From: Cardinalis cardinalis
Taxonomy: Eukaryota > Chordata > Aves > Passeriformes > Cardinalidae
Length of the DNA: 64,000 nucleotides
Reading direction: 5' to 3'
NCBI GenBank assembly: GCA_014549065.1
Contig: JACDOX010000003.1
Location: forward strand, 17,425,877 to 17,489,876
The translations under genes were made by a program, and so were the position numbers. The number at the start of each line of letters is the position of its first letter. The stretch's first letter is position 1. This document shows positions 51,801 to 64,000 of the stretch, in pieces. The notes below the pieces were generated by a model. That model was not told the DNA's origin. It saw nothing but the letters and a program-made list of their open reading frames with translations, and did no database searches.

Positions 51801-54800
51801 TTCCTGTGCTTTTCCCTATTAACCCACTTGTGGTATTCCACAGAAACTCTNCTGTGTGAGCATGAAAACAGGCACCCAAAAATCCTCCAAACACATTCAG
51901 TGCAACAGANAAGAGCAGTTGCATGGAAATGCTATAAATACAGGAAAGGAGATATATAAGACACACATTGTGGAAATCATCTGAACTCCTAACAAGTTCA
52001 CTGCCTGAAGATACAAAACTATTACTGAATGGCCCAGTATGGGGCTAAATTCTTTAGAGTTAACACAAACCCTCAACTTCACAAGTTATTTATAATAGAA
52101 AGGTTATTAAGTGCTAAAAACACAGGGATCAAATGCTGTATTTTATTGCAAGCCATTACTTCCTATGGAAAAGTAATTATTAACAAGATCTTAAGACACA
52201 GTTGAAACCTTAACAAGAAAACTTTCAGCTAAGGAGAAGTGACTGAAGGGCAAGGCATTGCCTGGGGATTAATGACTGTCTGGTGAGAGCTGATGGCACC
52301 NGGCTCAGCTTCAGCTGATCCCAGCTGATCTCTGGGTCCCAGCAAACATCTTGAATCTCAGTCATTATTCCTTTTGTAATATGACAACCAAATNTGAACA
52401 CACATGCACACACACTTCAGCGTTCTTACATGGGACTTGCTGTTTCCTCTGGTATTCTCCAGGACATTGCTGCAGAATTAGAGCTCTGTAAATTAGCCAG
52501 CTTNAATCATTTCTCAACATGCCATTCATCTTATAATAGATTACACATGGTATTGCCACTTGTCAGGCTGCAGCACAGACATTTTGCATCTATTTCTACA
52601 TGTCTTCCTGTTTTAAATGTCTGCTCACAGAAATAAAATCTCTGTTCAAAACTAGATTTCCTCCTTTAATCACATTCAGCCAGACATACCAGTTCTGAAT
52701 TTAGCCTGGAATTTTAGCTGAGTGGGCTTTACCTCTTAAATTGTTGTTTCCAATACACGTAATCTGCTCTCTTTCTAAATTTACACTGGTCTAGAATAAT
52801 ATTCTATGCTCCCAATATTATTATTTCACCTCTATAAACTACAGAGGCTGACACTGCAATGCACAAATCCTATTATGCCCATAATAAGCAACAGAGTACT
52901 TTGTATATCCTAAATGTGACTTCAACACTCCCTAATTTAAGGCACAATAACCTAATCCTAATCCAGAAGGAATAAAGCTGATAGTTTTGTTCAGTTGTCC
53001 CAGGCTCAGCACGATACTGATTCACTTTTTTCTACTAGAAACAACAACAGATATTCAAGATGGACTAGTAGACTTTGACCTCATCAATGAGCTCTAGGGA
53101 GCCAGCAGGAACTTTTCTCCAAAGCTTTCATATAGCCAGGCTGTGCTCAACACCAGAAGGACTAATAGGCATTTATATNCTGCAGGCATTTAACAGGTGA
53201 GCACAGCTTAGTTACCAATCANTAATAAATAAATGATAGCAAAAATAATTAGGCATTAGCATACTTGGCATATTTATCAATAAAGTCCCTTTGCATTTTA
53301 GCAGTACTTTTGNATTCCGGTCTCCAGATGCACTCATACCCAGAGAAAATCTCATTTCTATGCTCATCATAAAGAACTTGAAGCTGAAATGCAGAGGTTG
53401 AGTCTCATACAAGGCCACACATTAAGGACTGGGAATAGAGGTCAACAATTATGATTTTCAGTCCCCTTAAATACACAGCTCCTGGAGAGCAGCTCATTCC
53501 ACAGGAATTCTCACAACAGCAACCAGCCAGAAACCGCCTTGAAAATGAGCTTCACAATCTACTGGTTCATTATTAATGTGTGACCAACATGGAAGGGTAA
53601 AACAACCACAAAATGAAGATATTTTTGTGAGTTCATGGTTATGTTCCATGACAAGTGTTGCTCCCACACAATTAAATANTCCAATAATCCAACTGCTTTT
53701 TCTTCTCCCTAATTTTCCCATGACATTAAACACTCATGAAATGACCCTACTGAGGGACTCCTTATATTCATGTTTCTGCACTGGGAAGAGGCAGCAGCTA
53801 CACACACTCTTCTAAGTGGGCAGCACATTGCTCTCCCAGTCTGTCAGCAGTGGTAGGGCACCTGTGGAATGTGGCTACAGCTACACAGTATTGCTCAGAG
53901 CCCAGGCTTCCCTTCCTCCNGTGGGCTGGGTGGAGTTTTCCCCCTCTTGGCTGGAGCTTACTAGCCAAGCATAGTGTAACTCTCCCACCAGGTGTGGCCC
54001 AGAATGCTGAAAAAACATCTGCAGACAAGATTTGTCTCCTTCTTATGCCATGAGCAATGAAGTGAAATGTTGCCTTTTTGCTCTCTGAGGAGAGCTCTGG
54101 GACTAATTCAATTGCAGATTTTTCCTTTTTCTCCTGCCTAACACAGACCCTGTTCTAATCTAATGACTAATACTTGGGCCAGAAAGGGAACAAGTTCATC
54201 CCAGCAGGAACAAAACCTGAGGATGAAATGAAGGAGCTATTTTGTANAATGCTATGCAATTAAGGAGNCAATTGNAAAAAAAAAATCATGTTAGGATTGG
54301 TTACTTCATACACAGTAGTCCTGTTTTACCATACTGTATGACTTTCTTACGTGCAAAGAGAATCTGAAGGGAAATTCCATATGAATTTTTGTTGCCAAAC
54401 TTCTTATCTGCTAGTATCTCATAAACTATAAACTACAGAAATCCTAAAACATGCTGTGCTTCAAAGAAACACCAAGAAAATTAGTACACTAAATGAGAAA
54501 ATGAAAAATGTGAAAACTGGAGGATATGAGAAACAAAATCATNTGGCATTGCACCATTTGTCTCTTCTTCACAGCCAAGTAATCAAACCAAACTGGTGAT
54601 ATTGGGTCCAGATTTGACATCTCTCCATGGTAAATCCAAACCAGATCCAAACTAAAAAGCAACAAAGGATGACAGAGCACTGTGGTTGCCGANGGATTTG
54701 TCCACGGTGTTACCCCACCCTCTCAGTTCTCAGAGACAGAAGTGAGGCTGTTTTGCTGCCAGAAGCAGCAGCTACCAAACCAACAAGAAAAATGAACTGC

Positions 54801-55499
54801 AATTTACAGAGAAGAGGATGGTTGTTACCTGTAGTATGCTGAAATATCAGATACTACAAAAGCAGAGAGAGAATGCAGACTAAGTGGTTAAGGATGCTCA
54901 GAGCTGTCTGGGAAAAGAGCTGGATGTTATTANAATACATTTGTTTTCTGCTTCAGCAGAAAGTCTTTACACAATCATGACTACCTATTGATTCTTGGAC
55001 TAAAGCTTTGAATACTACAGCCCCATGCTCTCTGTAAACACAAGAACTGTATATCCAAATANTCTGGCTAAAAAGAGCCACTAAACTGCTATCAAGAGAG
55101 CATTTTATCCAGAAACTGCAGCAGACAGACATCTACCACCTGTATGGCAAATACATGTCAACTATCAGCGTGAAAATCTCTGAAAGAAATGAAGGTAACT
55201 GTGTACAAACACCCAGAAGTTTCTGAGTTTCCAGGATTTCTATTTAAGGATTTATTGAGTACTCTATAGCCTTTCCAATTACCCAGAAAAGAACAATAAA
55301 GAACAAAGTAGGTTTCCCTCTTGTGTGCTTTTTACATTGTTATCACATCCTTTGGCATTTATGAACAACAGTGTAATGCTCCAGTTTGTTTTCATATAGC
55401 TCTTCCAAAGCACTGGGTATTACACTTTTTTTAGACAGATAAATCTCACTTCAGAGTTTAGTGATTCAATTTAATCATCCACTGAAGGAGATGGTTAAT
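48801..55499. other. Non-coding AT-rich sequence
   Basis: No gene or interspersed repeat is recognised. It contains A-rich runs near 50106-50155 and GC-richer patches at 52230-52340 and 53790-54050. Overlapping short frames in those patches carry no motif. Confidence 0.5.
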
Positions 55500-55514
55500 C
55501 CATTTTATAGGGGG

Positions 55515-55605
55515 TGCAAGCAGCTGTTGAACGAAGCCTCCAATAACCACCTTTTATGAAGGGATATAAATAAACAGAGCGGCTTCTATTTATAAGCTTC
55601 TAGTT
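55515..55605 (+). promoter_or_regulatory. Possible MEF2/E-box/CArG-like motif cluster
   Basis: Within about 90 bp lie an E-box CAGCTG (near 55522), a CArG-like CCTTTTATGAAGG (near 55551) and CTATTTATAA (near 55587), a full MEF2-type site. AATAAATAAAC sits between the last two. This combination is typical of muscle enhancers. Binding and activity are not shown by sequence alone. Confidence 0.2.
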
Positions 55606-56061
55606 CTGAGCCAATGTTCCTTTCAATTCTGCTGCCAGGCTTAGAAAGGAGACACAAGAATTGAACTGACAAGAGACAAAAGTTGACCTTCAGCAGTTGA
55701 GGGAAGTTGGGATGCAGGTCTGAATTTGAATGCCGGAGCTCTGGGGATTGTTTTTATCTGATTCACATCTTGAGATCATTTCTCAGAATAACCAAGACCT
55801 TCAGGTAACAAGCCCTAATAGAGCTATGGATTTTTGAATACTAACAGAGATCTCTGAATATCCATCTGCATTTATGCCAAAGGATGGCAACCAGATGATG
55901 GTTCTATGAATATACATGAAGTCCTTTTCTGAAATCCAGTGTTGAGACAATACTTCTCCAGGCAACTGCACTGATTTTAGTGAGAACTAGGGTATTAAGT
56001 CAAAACAGAAACCATCAGAATCAGATCTACAACTGATTACTTGACACAANATATTTTGAAA

Positions 56062-56081
56062 AATATTTTTTAAAAAATATT
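56062..56081. other. 20-bp perfect AT palindrome
   Basis: AATATTTTTTAAAAAATATT reads identically on both strands. AT palindromes are common in AT-rich DNA and can extrude cruciforms. No function is implied. Confidence 0.9.
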
Positions 56082-56780
56082 CCTTTTTTTGATCAGTCCA
56101 TTCTATATGTGAGGAACATCAAGGGAAAAAAAAACCAACCCAAACCACAAATGATAAATGATACATCAACTACAGTCACAGACCAAGAAAATCATTATGT
56201 TCTAAAGAAACATCTATATTTACTTACAATTTACTATGCTCCATGTGAGGTATGTTATAAACTCCAGGTTGTGTACCTTTGCTAAAGAAACAGAGGACAG
56301 ATAAAATATACAAGTCGTGGATTGTAAAATGACTACAAAAAAGGCAGCCTGGATTAGATAGGAGGGAAAAAATGACACCCTGTCTATCATTAAAATATTT
56401 ATGCAAGAACAGCAGGCTGCATGACTTTTTTAATTCTGTGAAAAACTATGAACTGAGCTCTAATGAGAAGCAGATAACCGGACTCTTTATCACAAGCCTG
56501 AAAGTCTGAAGAAACAGACTCTCTTGATACTTTCCTCTATTTATTATGAACTGCAGTGTTCTGAACAGCTGATGTTTTTTGAATCCAAAAGGCAGACACG
56601 TCAGCAGATGAACTACAGTACACCCAGTTATGTCAGTATTTTGCATGGCCTTTATCACTGGGTGTGAGCAGTAACTTCCAGGCATGTGAAACTCAGAATC
56701 AGATGCAGTTCTCAAACAATCATAGTAACAAAAATTGCTCATGCTTAAAAAGTAATTTATACATGGGAAATNTTATTGCC

Positions 56781-56828
56781 TTTTTGTTGTTGTTGTTTTG
56801 GTTTTGTTTGGTTTTTATTTTTGTTTTA
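56781..56828. repeat. T/G-rich low-complexity tract
   Basis: A TTG-repeat (TTGTTGTTGTTG) grades into GTTTT and GGTTTT runs. A similar shorter tract lies at 60799-60825. Both are simple sequence. Confidence 0.8.
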
Positions 56829-57299
56829 ATACTCTGTATAAAATCAACCATCTTTGCAAAAGAATTGTTTTGATGCTCCCTTGATAAAACCAGAATTGTT
56901 TTACCATGTTGCTCATTGCGTATTCAGGGAAAATTTGCATAATGAAGTTCACTTGGTTGTTTTCCTTTGACATATTACAATCGAATGAAAGAAATATTTT
57001 CAAATTATACATTTCTGTGATTATTCATGCTTTCACTAGAAATAAGAATTATACATTTTTCATAACAGATAGCCATGTTTCAAGATTATTATTCCATTTT
57101 TCAGAAAATTAGTATCCAAGTGAGAAGATTTCTATATTTAAGTAGGAATTGGCTCTATAATATGCACAAAACTCCTCTAGGCTGTCCTTGTGCAACCTTA
57201 GATATTCTNAAGGATTTGAGTTACAATCTGTGTCAATGATTCCCAGATTTCTTTCCTCCTCNCTCACTTCCCTTTTGTTCACACTTGTAATTCAAACTG

Positions 57300-57560
57300 C
57301 TTCTACAGACTCTTCTCCAGATGTCCTCTTGCCAAATGAAAATCAATGTGTCAAAACCATCTCTTCTCTCCTCCCAGCTCCTTCCCTCCTGTTTTGCTGT
57401 AACTGTCAACAATTCTACCATCCCCCTATCCCACAAGCCTTTTAATACTGGTATCATTTTCAGCTCTTCTCCACTTGCAAAGCTCCACACACTCAAGCAC
57501 ATGTTTAATGTTAACTCTACTGCCTGCCCTAAAATCTCTCTGCAGCAAAGTTTCAAAATA
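57300..57560 (+). mobile_element. Possible ancient LINE relic (L2/CR1-superfamily-like)
   Basis: The pyrimidine-rich plus strand reads in order like the late reverse-transcriptase region of old LINEs. GCTGTAACTGTCAACAATTC (about 57399) is followed by ACCATCCCCCTATCCCACAA and ACTGGTATCATTTTCAGCTC. In protein terms it is VTVNNSTIPLSHKPFNTGII, resembling the VTVDGTTILPVSQARNLGVI block seen in such elements. The match rests on memory of a family pattern and is diverged. It could instead be a coincidence of pyrimidine-rich sequence. The opposite-strand 117-codon frame is a shadow. Confidence 0.3.
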
Positions 57561-60500
57561 GACATCAAATAAACATCAAGTGCCACAGACTGTCTGAAGG
57601 AAATGAGGATTTGCCAGCCACAGAAAGCATTACCTAAATCTCACAGATGAGAAAATAAAAATCCAGCCAAAACAGGCTGTATTTGCTTGCTCATATCAAT
57701 TATTAATCTTTTGGTCTTCTACACACAGGTATAGAAAAATGGGAATGATACCCAATACAAAATAATCATTAGCAAGACAACAAGAATTTAGGCACTTACT
57801 AAAAAAGAAGATGCCATCTGTCTTAAGCGAGCCTGCCTCCTGTGAAAGTCTTAACACAATATCTTACACAACTCCTATTTCAAAGTTTGAAGACAGTTAT
57901 GTCTTTATAATAGAACACGTGAGTAAACTAGCCCCTACCACTGGAGTTGTTCAGCCACTTACTCATCTTAGTTCTCTCTACTTTTCACACAACTTTTCTT
58001 GGCACATGGGCACAAGCCCTTTGATTAAAACCTTTAGATNTAACCTTAGAACATAAGTAAGAGAAAAGCCTGTCTTTCAGATGTGATTTTCAAGGTCATT
58101 TTATCTTTTGAATGAGAGAAAGAAAAATCCACAGCAGAAACTCAATTGTATTTTTACTCCATTTCAGAATGCCTGGACTTCATTTCAGTGGCATCTTCTT
58201 GAAGTGGTAGCATCTTCAAATATTTTCCTAGGAAAGAATAATATGCACTTGTACATAGGGCTAAAGAAAAAANTACACTGCATGCAGCATGAAAGATAAG
58301 AGATTTAATCTTTTTTGTTTCCTCTGGTCCATCTTAATTCAACACAAACGTGTGAAAGACACTTCCCTCTGTTGAGGCAATAAAAGCATTGTGATCTTTA
58401 TGATTTAAGAAATTCTCCAAAACAAGAATGTATTGTATATTGTGCATTATGAAATGTTAAAGCTGAAAGAGCCTATCCTAGTTTTCACATATAAGTAACA
58501 TTTTCAANTACAAGAGACAATCTCCTACATATATTCCAAATTTAAACAAAACCCATTTCCTCAAGCATCTTATGCAAATTGCCTGAAATAAGATGACCAA
58601 GCCTTAACACNTAATAAAATTTTCACTTTCTAAAGTTAGAATTTGCTCTCATCTTCTAATCTGGCTACTGCAATTTTGCATGCAGCAGTGTACTTCAGAA
58701 CCACAGCATGAAAAAGAGAGGAGTTTTATGAAATTAACAAACAAAAAGTGTCAAGAAATTCAAACCCACTCTTCAAGAAACTGATAAAGACAAAGAAAGC
58801 AAACAAACCCCCNCCAGACAGTGACAGTTCATTTTATTTCAGATAAGCACCAACAAGCTTGTCCCAAATTTCTTAGTTATTTTTATATAAAACTGTATGT
58901 TATTCACTGACTGTCAAGAAAGCTGAAATATGTTATAGAAATGTAAAACTTATCTAGTATCAATGGGAAAAATCTTGCCTAATCTCAGTATTTCTCAACC
59001 ATTAAGCAATATAATTCCCTCTGCACAGATTACAAAAAAAAAAAATCCATGAAAATATTTTCAACTTACAGGATATGATCACTCCTGAGTGGTGCACTTG
59101 ACTGATGATTTTTGACTGAGAAAATAGTTTCCAGAAGGAGATGATTCATGTAAACCCAAAATTTCATGGAATATAGCACAAGGGNNNNNNNNNNNNNNNN
59201 NNNNNNNNNNNGGAAGAAACACATTCTCAAGAGATTAAGTGTTGTTTTCACTGCCTTTGAACTTATCATTTCCCTAGTTAAAGGATGTTTTCATTGTCTG
59301 CTGCTCACATCTTTATAAGGACCATCTGAGATGTCATTTTGCAGGCTATCTTCCCCTCCGTGACTCAGTGAGTTCTGTCTGACAGTTCAGCTCATAAATA
59401 GGGCAAACAAGAACAGAGCCATATGGGAATATAAGTACAACTAATTACTGACTTGTTTTAGTTTCAGCCAAACCTGGATTTCATCCTAGTATTTTCCTCA
59501 CATAAGCCATCATGTCACATGTTACAGCAAAGTAAGGAACATTTATTTTCTAAACATTAAAAGGGCCTAATAATGATTTAGCTGTCCAATTCCCCAGTTT
59601 TCACTGCTGGTATTTACANCCACATTTCCTACCAGGGAGCCCATTTCACTCACGCTTGATCATTTGTGGCATGAAGAGGTGGGGGCAGAGCCAGTCCCAG
59701 CCNGTACACAGGCTCCATTTTTTTGGGAACAGCCAGTGGTTCAGAAGACACTGCACTCACTCCATGTCAGCACAGTGCTAAGCACAGGTCAGAAATTGAT
59801 CTCTGCTCAACTGACAAAAGCCTTCCTTCAGGCACAATTGCTCAGTTTTACAGTTCTACCCATAGATAAGCTACTTTTCTATTTATTTATGGTGGTGGAG
59901 TTGGCTCGCTGCTTCTTCCCTGTTGGTTTTGGGGCTCTTTTTGAAAACAGCTCTTTGTTCTGCTTTCCTTGCAGGTGGTTGGTACAGAAGTTAAGCAAAA
60001 GCTTTTTAGAATCCCCATACCCCATTTAAAGACCATTCAAAGAAAATCCAAAGACACNACTGTGAAGGATATGGAGACAGTGCACTGAAAAAACCCAAAA
60101 CCNCTGGGACAGCAGCAGACCAACTAAAGAGAGTAAGAGTACTAGAGAGAAAAACACAAATGGAAANTTTTAAATTTGCAAAAAGACACGACAAAATGAG
60201 GAGTCACATAGAGTAATTATTCTTTTACTACTTTGCTCCACTGTGAAGAGAATGTTTATATCTAAGTGAAGCTTACTTGTGCTTGGTTTTGGTTCTTGAA
60301 TTTTGGTTGCTTCTGCAGGACATTCGTATGCTGACAAAGTTTTAGAGCCTTACTTTTTCCAATTTAAATAATGGTCTTATCATTCAAATGCATTTTAATT
60401 TGTTGTATTTTTAGGCTTCATATACTAACAACCCTCACAACAATAATTTCATAAATTAGGCACAGAGCCTGTATTGGAGNAGTACAATGGCTAGACAAGC

Positions 60501-63500
60501 TGGAAACATGTATTCTCCTAAATTTCAGAGTTGTGTTCTTTTATTCAAAATCTTTTGAGTGTCAGCACAAAGAAACAGCNCAGCTTTCTCAACTTCGATC
60601 ATCTGGACAAGCTCATGATTTCACTCAGCACAATAGCATCCACATTAATAAAAAAAAATACAAATCCCTTCAAACCAAGTACATTACAAAATCAAGGAAG
60701 AGAATAGCATTTGTGTAGAAACAAACAACTGAACACAATACTTGGCTTTTTTTCCCTTGCTAGATTTGTTGAGAAGGTAGAAGCCAAAATTATTTTCTTG
60801 TTGTTGTTGGTTTTGTTTTAATTTAATGCCAATATCTAGAAAAAACATCTGGTTATTCTACACACTGTTAAAACTAAAATTGCCAGAGGACGGAACATCT
60901 TTCATAAAGAGTACTGAATGTACCTCTCAACTTTCTCAGGTTTTATTTTCAAAATTATTTGGGCTGTTTGCTGCTTTCTTTAATGTCTTTCCATAGAGAG
61001 GAAATTGTATAGGAATCAGTCTTGGATCTAAATCACCTACTCTTATCACCCACTCACTAACACCAAAGCCTCATTTTTTTTGAGGGACATAATTACTGTT
61101 AATTTACCCAGACTGTAGAGAATCACTTAAATATCTACGTGTTGAGAAACACTGAGATCTGAAAGATGTTTTGAAGTATGTTTTCTTGGTGGTATATTTA
61201 ATACATATGCCATGGCAAAAGAAGAACAAAAAAAAAGAAAAAACCCAAACCAACCAGAATTCTCCATCCTGGATTTTCCTACAGGATGCAGCCATCATCA
61301 GGATCAGTCTAGTTTTTAAACAGCAATTGAATTCATCTAGATCATCCTGTAAGAATTTTGTGTAACTCAATGCTTACACTATTTTATTATGAATTGTGAC
61401 AAATAACTGATGACTTAATCGCAATTAGATTGCAAATAAAGCTCAAAATTCCATATGCATGAAAAAAAAAAATCACATACAGGAATATATTTCCTTTTCA
61501 TTATGTCAACATAGATTACAGATTGCAGCTGCTAAAATATGGAAGTTGCAGCACAATTTTCAGGATTAGTATCAGACCAAAAATAAAGGAGGGAAGATAT
61601 CTAGAGATCACAGTTATTTTAGCCATTTTTTCTGAAATATTCTGGGGTTTACTATGATAAACAACTTTTATTTATTTTTTATTATTTGTCCTCTTTTTTC
61701 CTTACAGTTAGCTCTCCATCAGAATGAATTAAAAAAAAAGAACATTAGCTTTAATAACTTTATTGTATGTTCCTTTGAATGCCTGAGAACAAGTAGTTTT
61801 ATTTAAGAGACCCATTCCCCAGCTGGTATGCATCATTAAAATACTACTGATTGCACTGGAGCAATGCCNTTAACATCTAACAAGTCCTTGAAGTAGGAAA
61901 ATTTATAACAAATGAGAAAGCTACCAGATTAACAAGCAGAGTAGGTCAGTGAGATATTGAAGAAAATCTGTACAAATGGTCATGCTATATTTATTTTCGA
62001 TTTGGCAAAAAGTCCTGAGAACTTAGAAATATCTGACAGCCTGTGCTGAGGGACAAGTTGCCCTTACAAGTAGAAGCACTATATTTTATAAGTTCTGCAG
62101 TGTTACAAGANTAGCAAAAGCTTTTTGTCCTGGTAAGCTGTTGCTCCAATGCAGCATCTGCTGCAAACATGCAAAAAATCAGANGAATATGGAACAGCAG
62201 CAAGGCAGCCCATTACACACACAAAGTATAAAACAAGAAAATTCAGTAGCTACTGTGTCCAGCAGTGTCTACACACCACCAGAATCCTTCTGAAGATTAA
62301 TCCCTCTTGAGACAACTCACAAATAAAATAATTCTCCTATTGGTTTTGCTTGAGGCTGTGGCAAAGTACAGGTTCAATTTATGGCAATAATCCTTTCATC
62401 TTACCACCTAACACTGTGTAAATACCAGATGTAAATACAAAAGCAAATGCTTAAGGAGTTTCAGTCTGTTTACCTGTAGGACTTNTAGTTAAGGGGGTTT
62501 CACATTTGCCCAATACTGTTTTTTTCTAACAGCTTCACATTTTTAAGAATTTGATTCTAAAACAACAAGTTGATAAATCAGGAAACAGATAATTTGTATT
62601 TATGTGCCTGCATAGAAATGCTAGCAAATAGGAGGGAGCAGAGAATAAATTAAANTTGGGTGTGATCCTAGAATAGCACTTCATCTGAAATAGCAAGAGG
62701 ACAAGGGAAAGGTATCACTGTCCTTGGCTGCCAGCTCTCTGGGTCTGGCAGGGTATGACAGTGGTCTCAGCACACACTGACAGTCAGGATGACTGTTCCA
62801 CTCAATGGCCAAACTTCTCTTAGCATTGACAGGCTAACTTTTCATCTCTTACCATACCTGGATACCTCTGATGTTGTATATCATACCCATGTGAAGTGAC
62901 TAATTATAAACCACAGTTTAATGTGATTCAACAAAAGTGTCTAAATGAAAAAGGCTTTATGAAAGGTGCTTCCATTAAATGTTCTCTCCCTTTATTTCAG
63001 TAGTGCGCATCACTGCAGAACTTTTACTGGACTGAGGCTTGTTCCAAATGTGACAGGAAATTTTATTTGCGGTACTGTGCTATAACTATCATCACTTAAA
63101 TAATTAATTCTAATGGAAAGGGGGAAAAATCCCCTCTAAATATANTCTCCTTATCCCACCTTAGTCAGAAATAGTTCCAGGAATGCATGCATTAANCACT
63201 TCAAGTATTATCTCTTCAGGGATTTGGCTTCTTGATTCATACCCATGTGCTCCCTCTTTTGACAAACACCACAAACAAATCTTAGTTTTACTGACTACAC
63301 AGCAAGCACATAAACAATTAAATTGTGGCTCTACAAGTGGATACACGAACATAAATCTAGAATTTGCACAGATCTTGCTTTATGGTGTTAAGTTATTAAA
63401 GAAATTAGGAAGTCACAGGCCTGGAGTTGTCTTCTACAGCCTTTCCCTAAAGCATAAAACACAGACTAAAGGACAATTCTCAGGACAGAAAAGGGTCAGA

Positions 63501-64000
63501 GGTATACACAAGTTAGTGGGCAGGAGAAGGCACTTTTGTCTTATGATCAATGACCTGGAGAAGGGAGAGTTTCCCAGTCTGTGGNTATCACCAGACTCTT
63601 TCATGCAGCCAAATGTCATGCCCTGCCAAGCAGCTCAAATCACGCAACTCTGTGAACAGGGGAAAACACAGCACAAAATCTTCCTTGTAAATAAGGGGAA
63701 CAGAAGACACTGCAGGGAAGGGAGTGGGAAACATGGATGNGGGGGAGGCAGGGACAATCTAAACCATGCCATGATGACACTGGAATTGGGACTGGCAGTT
63801 ACAGCTTAAGGAAAAGGACACTGGAATCATCACTAGCTTTTCTGTGAAATCAGTGACTCAGACAGTGACAGCCAAAAAACCTAACAGATCATCAGATGTC
63901 ATTCAGAAAGGGTATGAAAAACAAGTTCTTNATTTTGTGACTGTAAAAATCTTGCTATATCTACATCCTGAGCGTATGTCTGGTCATCTTGGAGAAGAAG
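57561..64000. other. Non-coding AT-rich sequence
   Basis: No gene is recognised. The 208-codon plus frame at 63183-63809 and the 121-codon frame at 59664-60029 contain Ns and no domain I know. The first is overlapped by minus-strand frames. Acceptor-like tracts near 59973 and 63000 lack supporting exons. Confidence 0.45.
59185..59211. other. Short assembly gap (27 N)
   Basis: A run of 27 N interrupts otherwise ordinary sequence. The 67-codon minus frame through it is not meaningful. Confidence 0.98.

Noticed and set aside
1..64000. CRISPR arrays, operons, riboswitches or prokaryotic promoters
   Set aside because: The sequence is vertebrate non-coding DNA with CR1 repeats. No direct-repeat arrays with spacers or tightly packed genes are present.

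Overview
The window looks like ordinary non-coding nuclear DNA from a bird. It is AT-rich. Its recognisable interspersed repeats are mostly degraded CR1-type LINE pieces, with one solitary LTR and at least one very old SINE-like relic. I see no L1 or Alu-type repeats, no prokaryotic gene organisation and no long conserved reading frame. A bird is the best fit. Turtles and crocodilians also carry CR1, and the passerine/non-passerine question cannot be settled here. Scattered single Ns plus two runs of N (777 and 27 bases) suggest a draft assembly with masked or ambiguous sites.

No protein-coding gene can be called with confidence. The longer open frames (up to about 200 codons) lack recognisable domains. 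They lie in locally GC- or pyrimidine-rich sequence where stop codons are rare, often overlap other open frames, and contain Ns. The window is best read as a large intron or an intergenic stretch.

Layout. A MIR-like SINE relic lies at 497-640. A minus-strand CR1 3' end at 1914-2132 still reads as the C-terminus of CR1 ORF2. A (GATA)18 microsatellite is at 6195-6266. A 44-bp exon-like segment with good splice sites and TAATTA-rich downstream flank is at 10077-10120. An exon-sized block with two overlapping open frames is at 16163-16652. At 21880-22542 a plus-strand CR1 is split by a solo LTR (22005-22508) flanked by a 5-bp duplication. A minus-strand CR1 tail is at 27422-27558. A 777-N gap with GC-rich edges is at 33829-34605. 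A possible first or 5'UTR exon ending ATGAAG|GTGAGT is near 38216-38441. An old plus-strand CR1 RT-domain fragment is at 41296-41925. A near-perfect 36-bp-stem hairpin is at 45067-45147. A possible very old LINE (L2/CR1-superfamily) relic is at 57300-57560.

The hairpin is the strongest unexplained signal. It has 32 Watson-Crick pairs, three pairs that are G:U only if the plus strand is transcribed, one mismatch and a 9-nt loop. It could be a young small-RNA hairpin locus or a recent inverted duplication or MITE. The other findings are candidates that need alignment or expression data.
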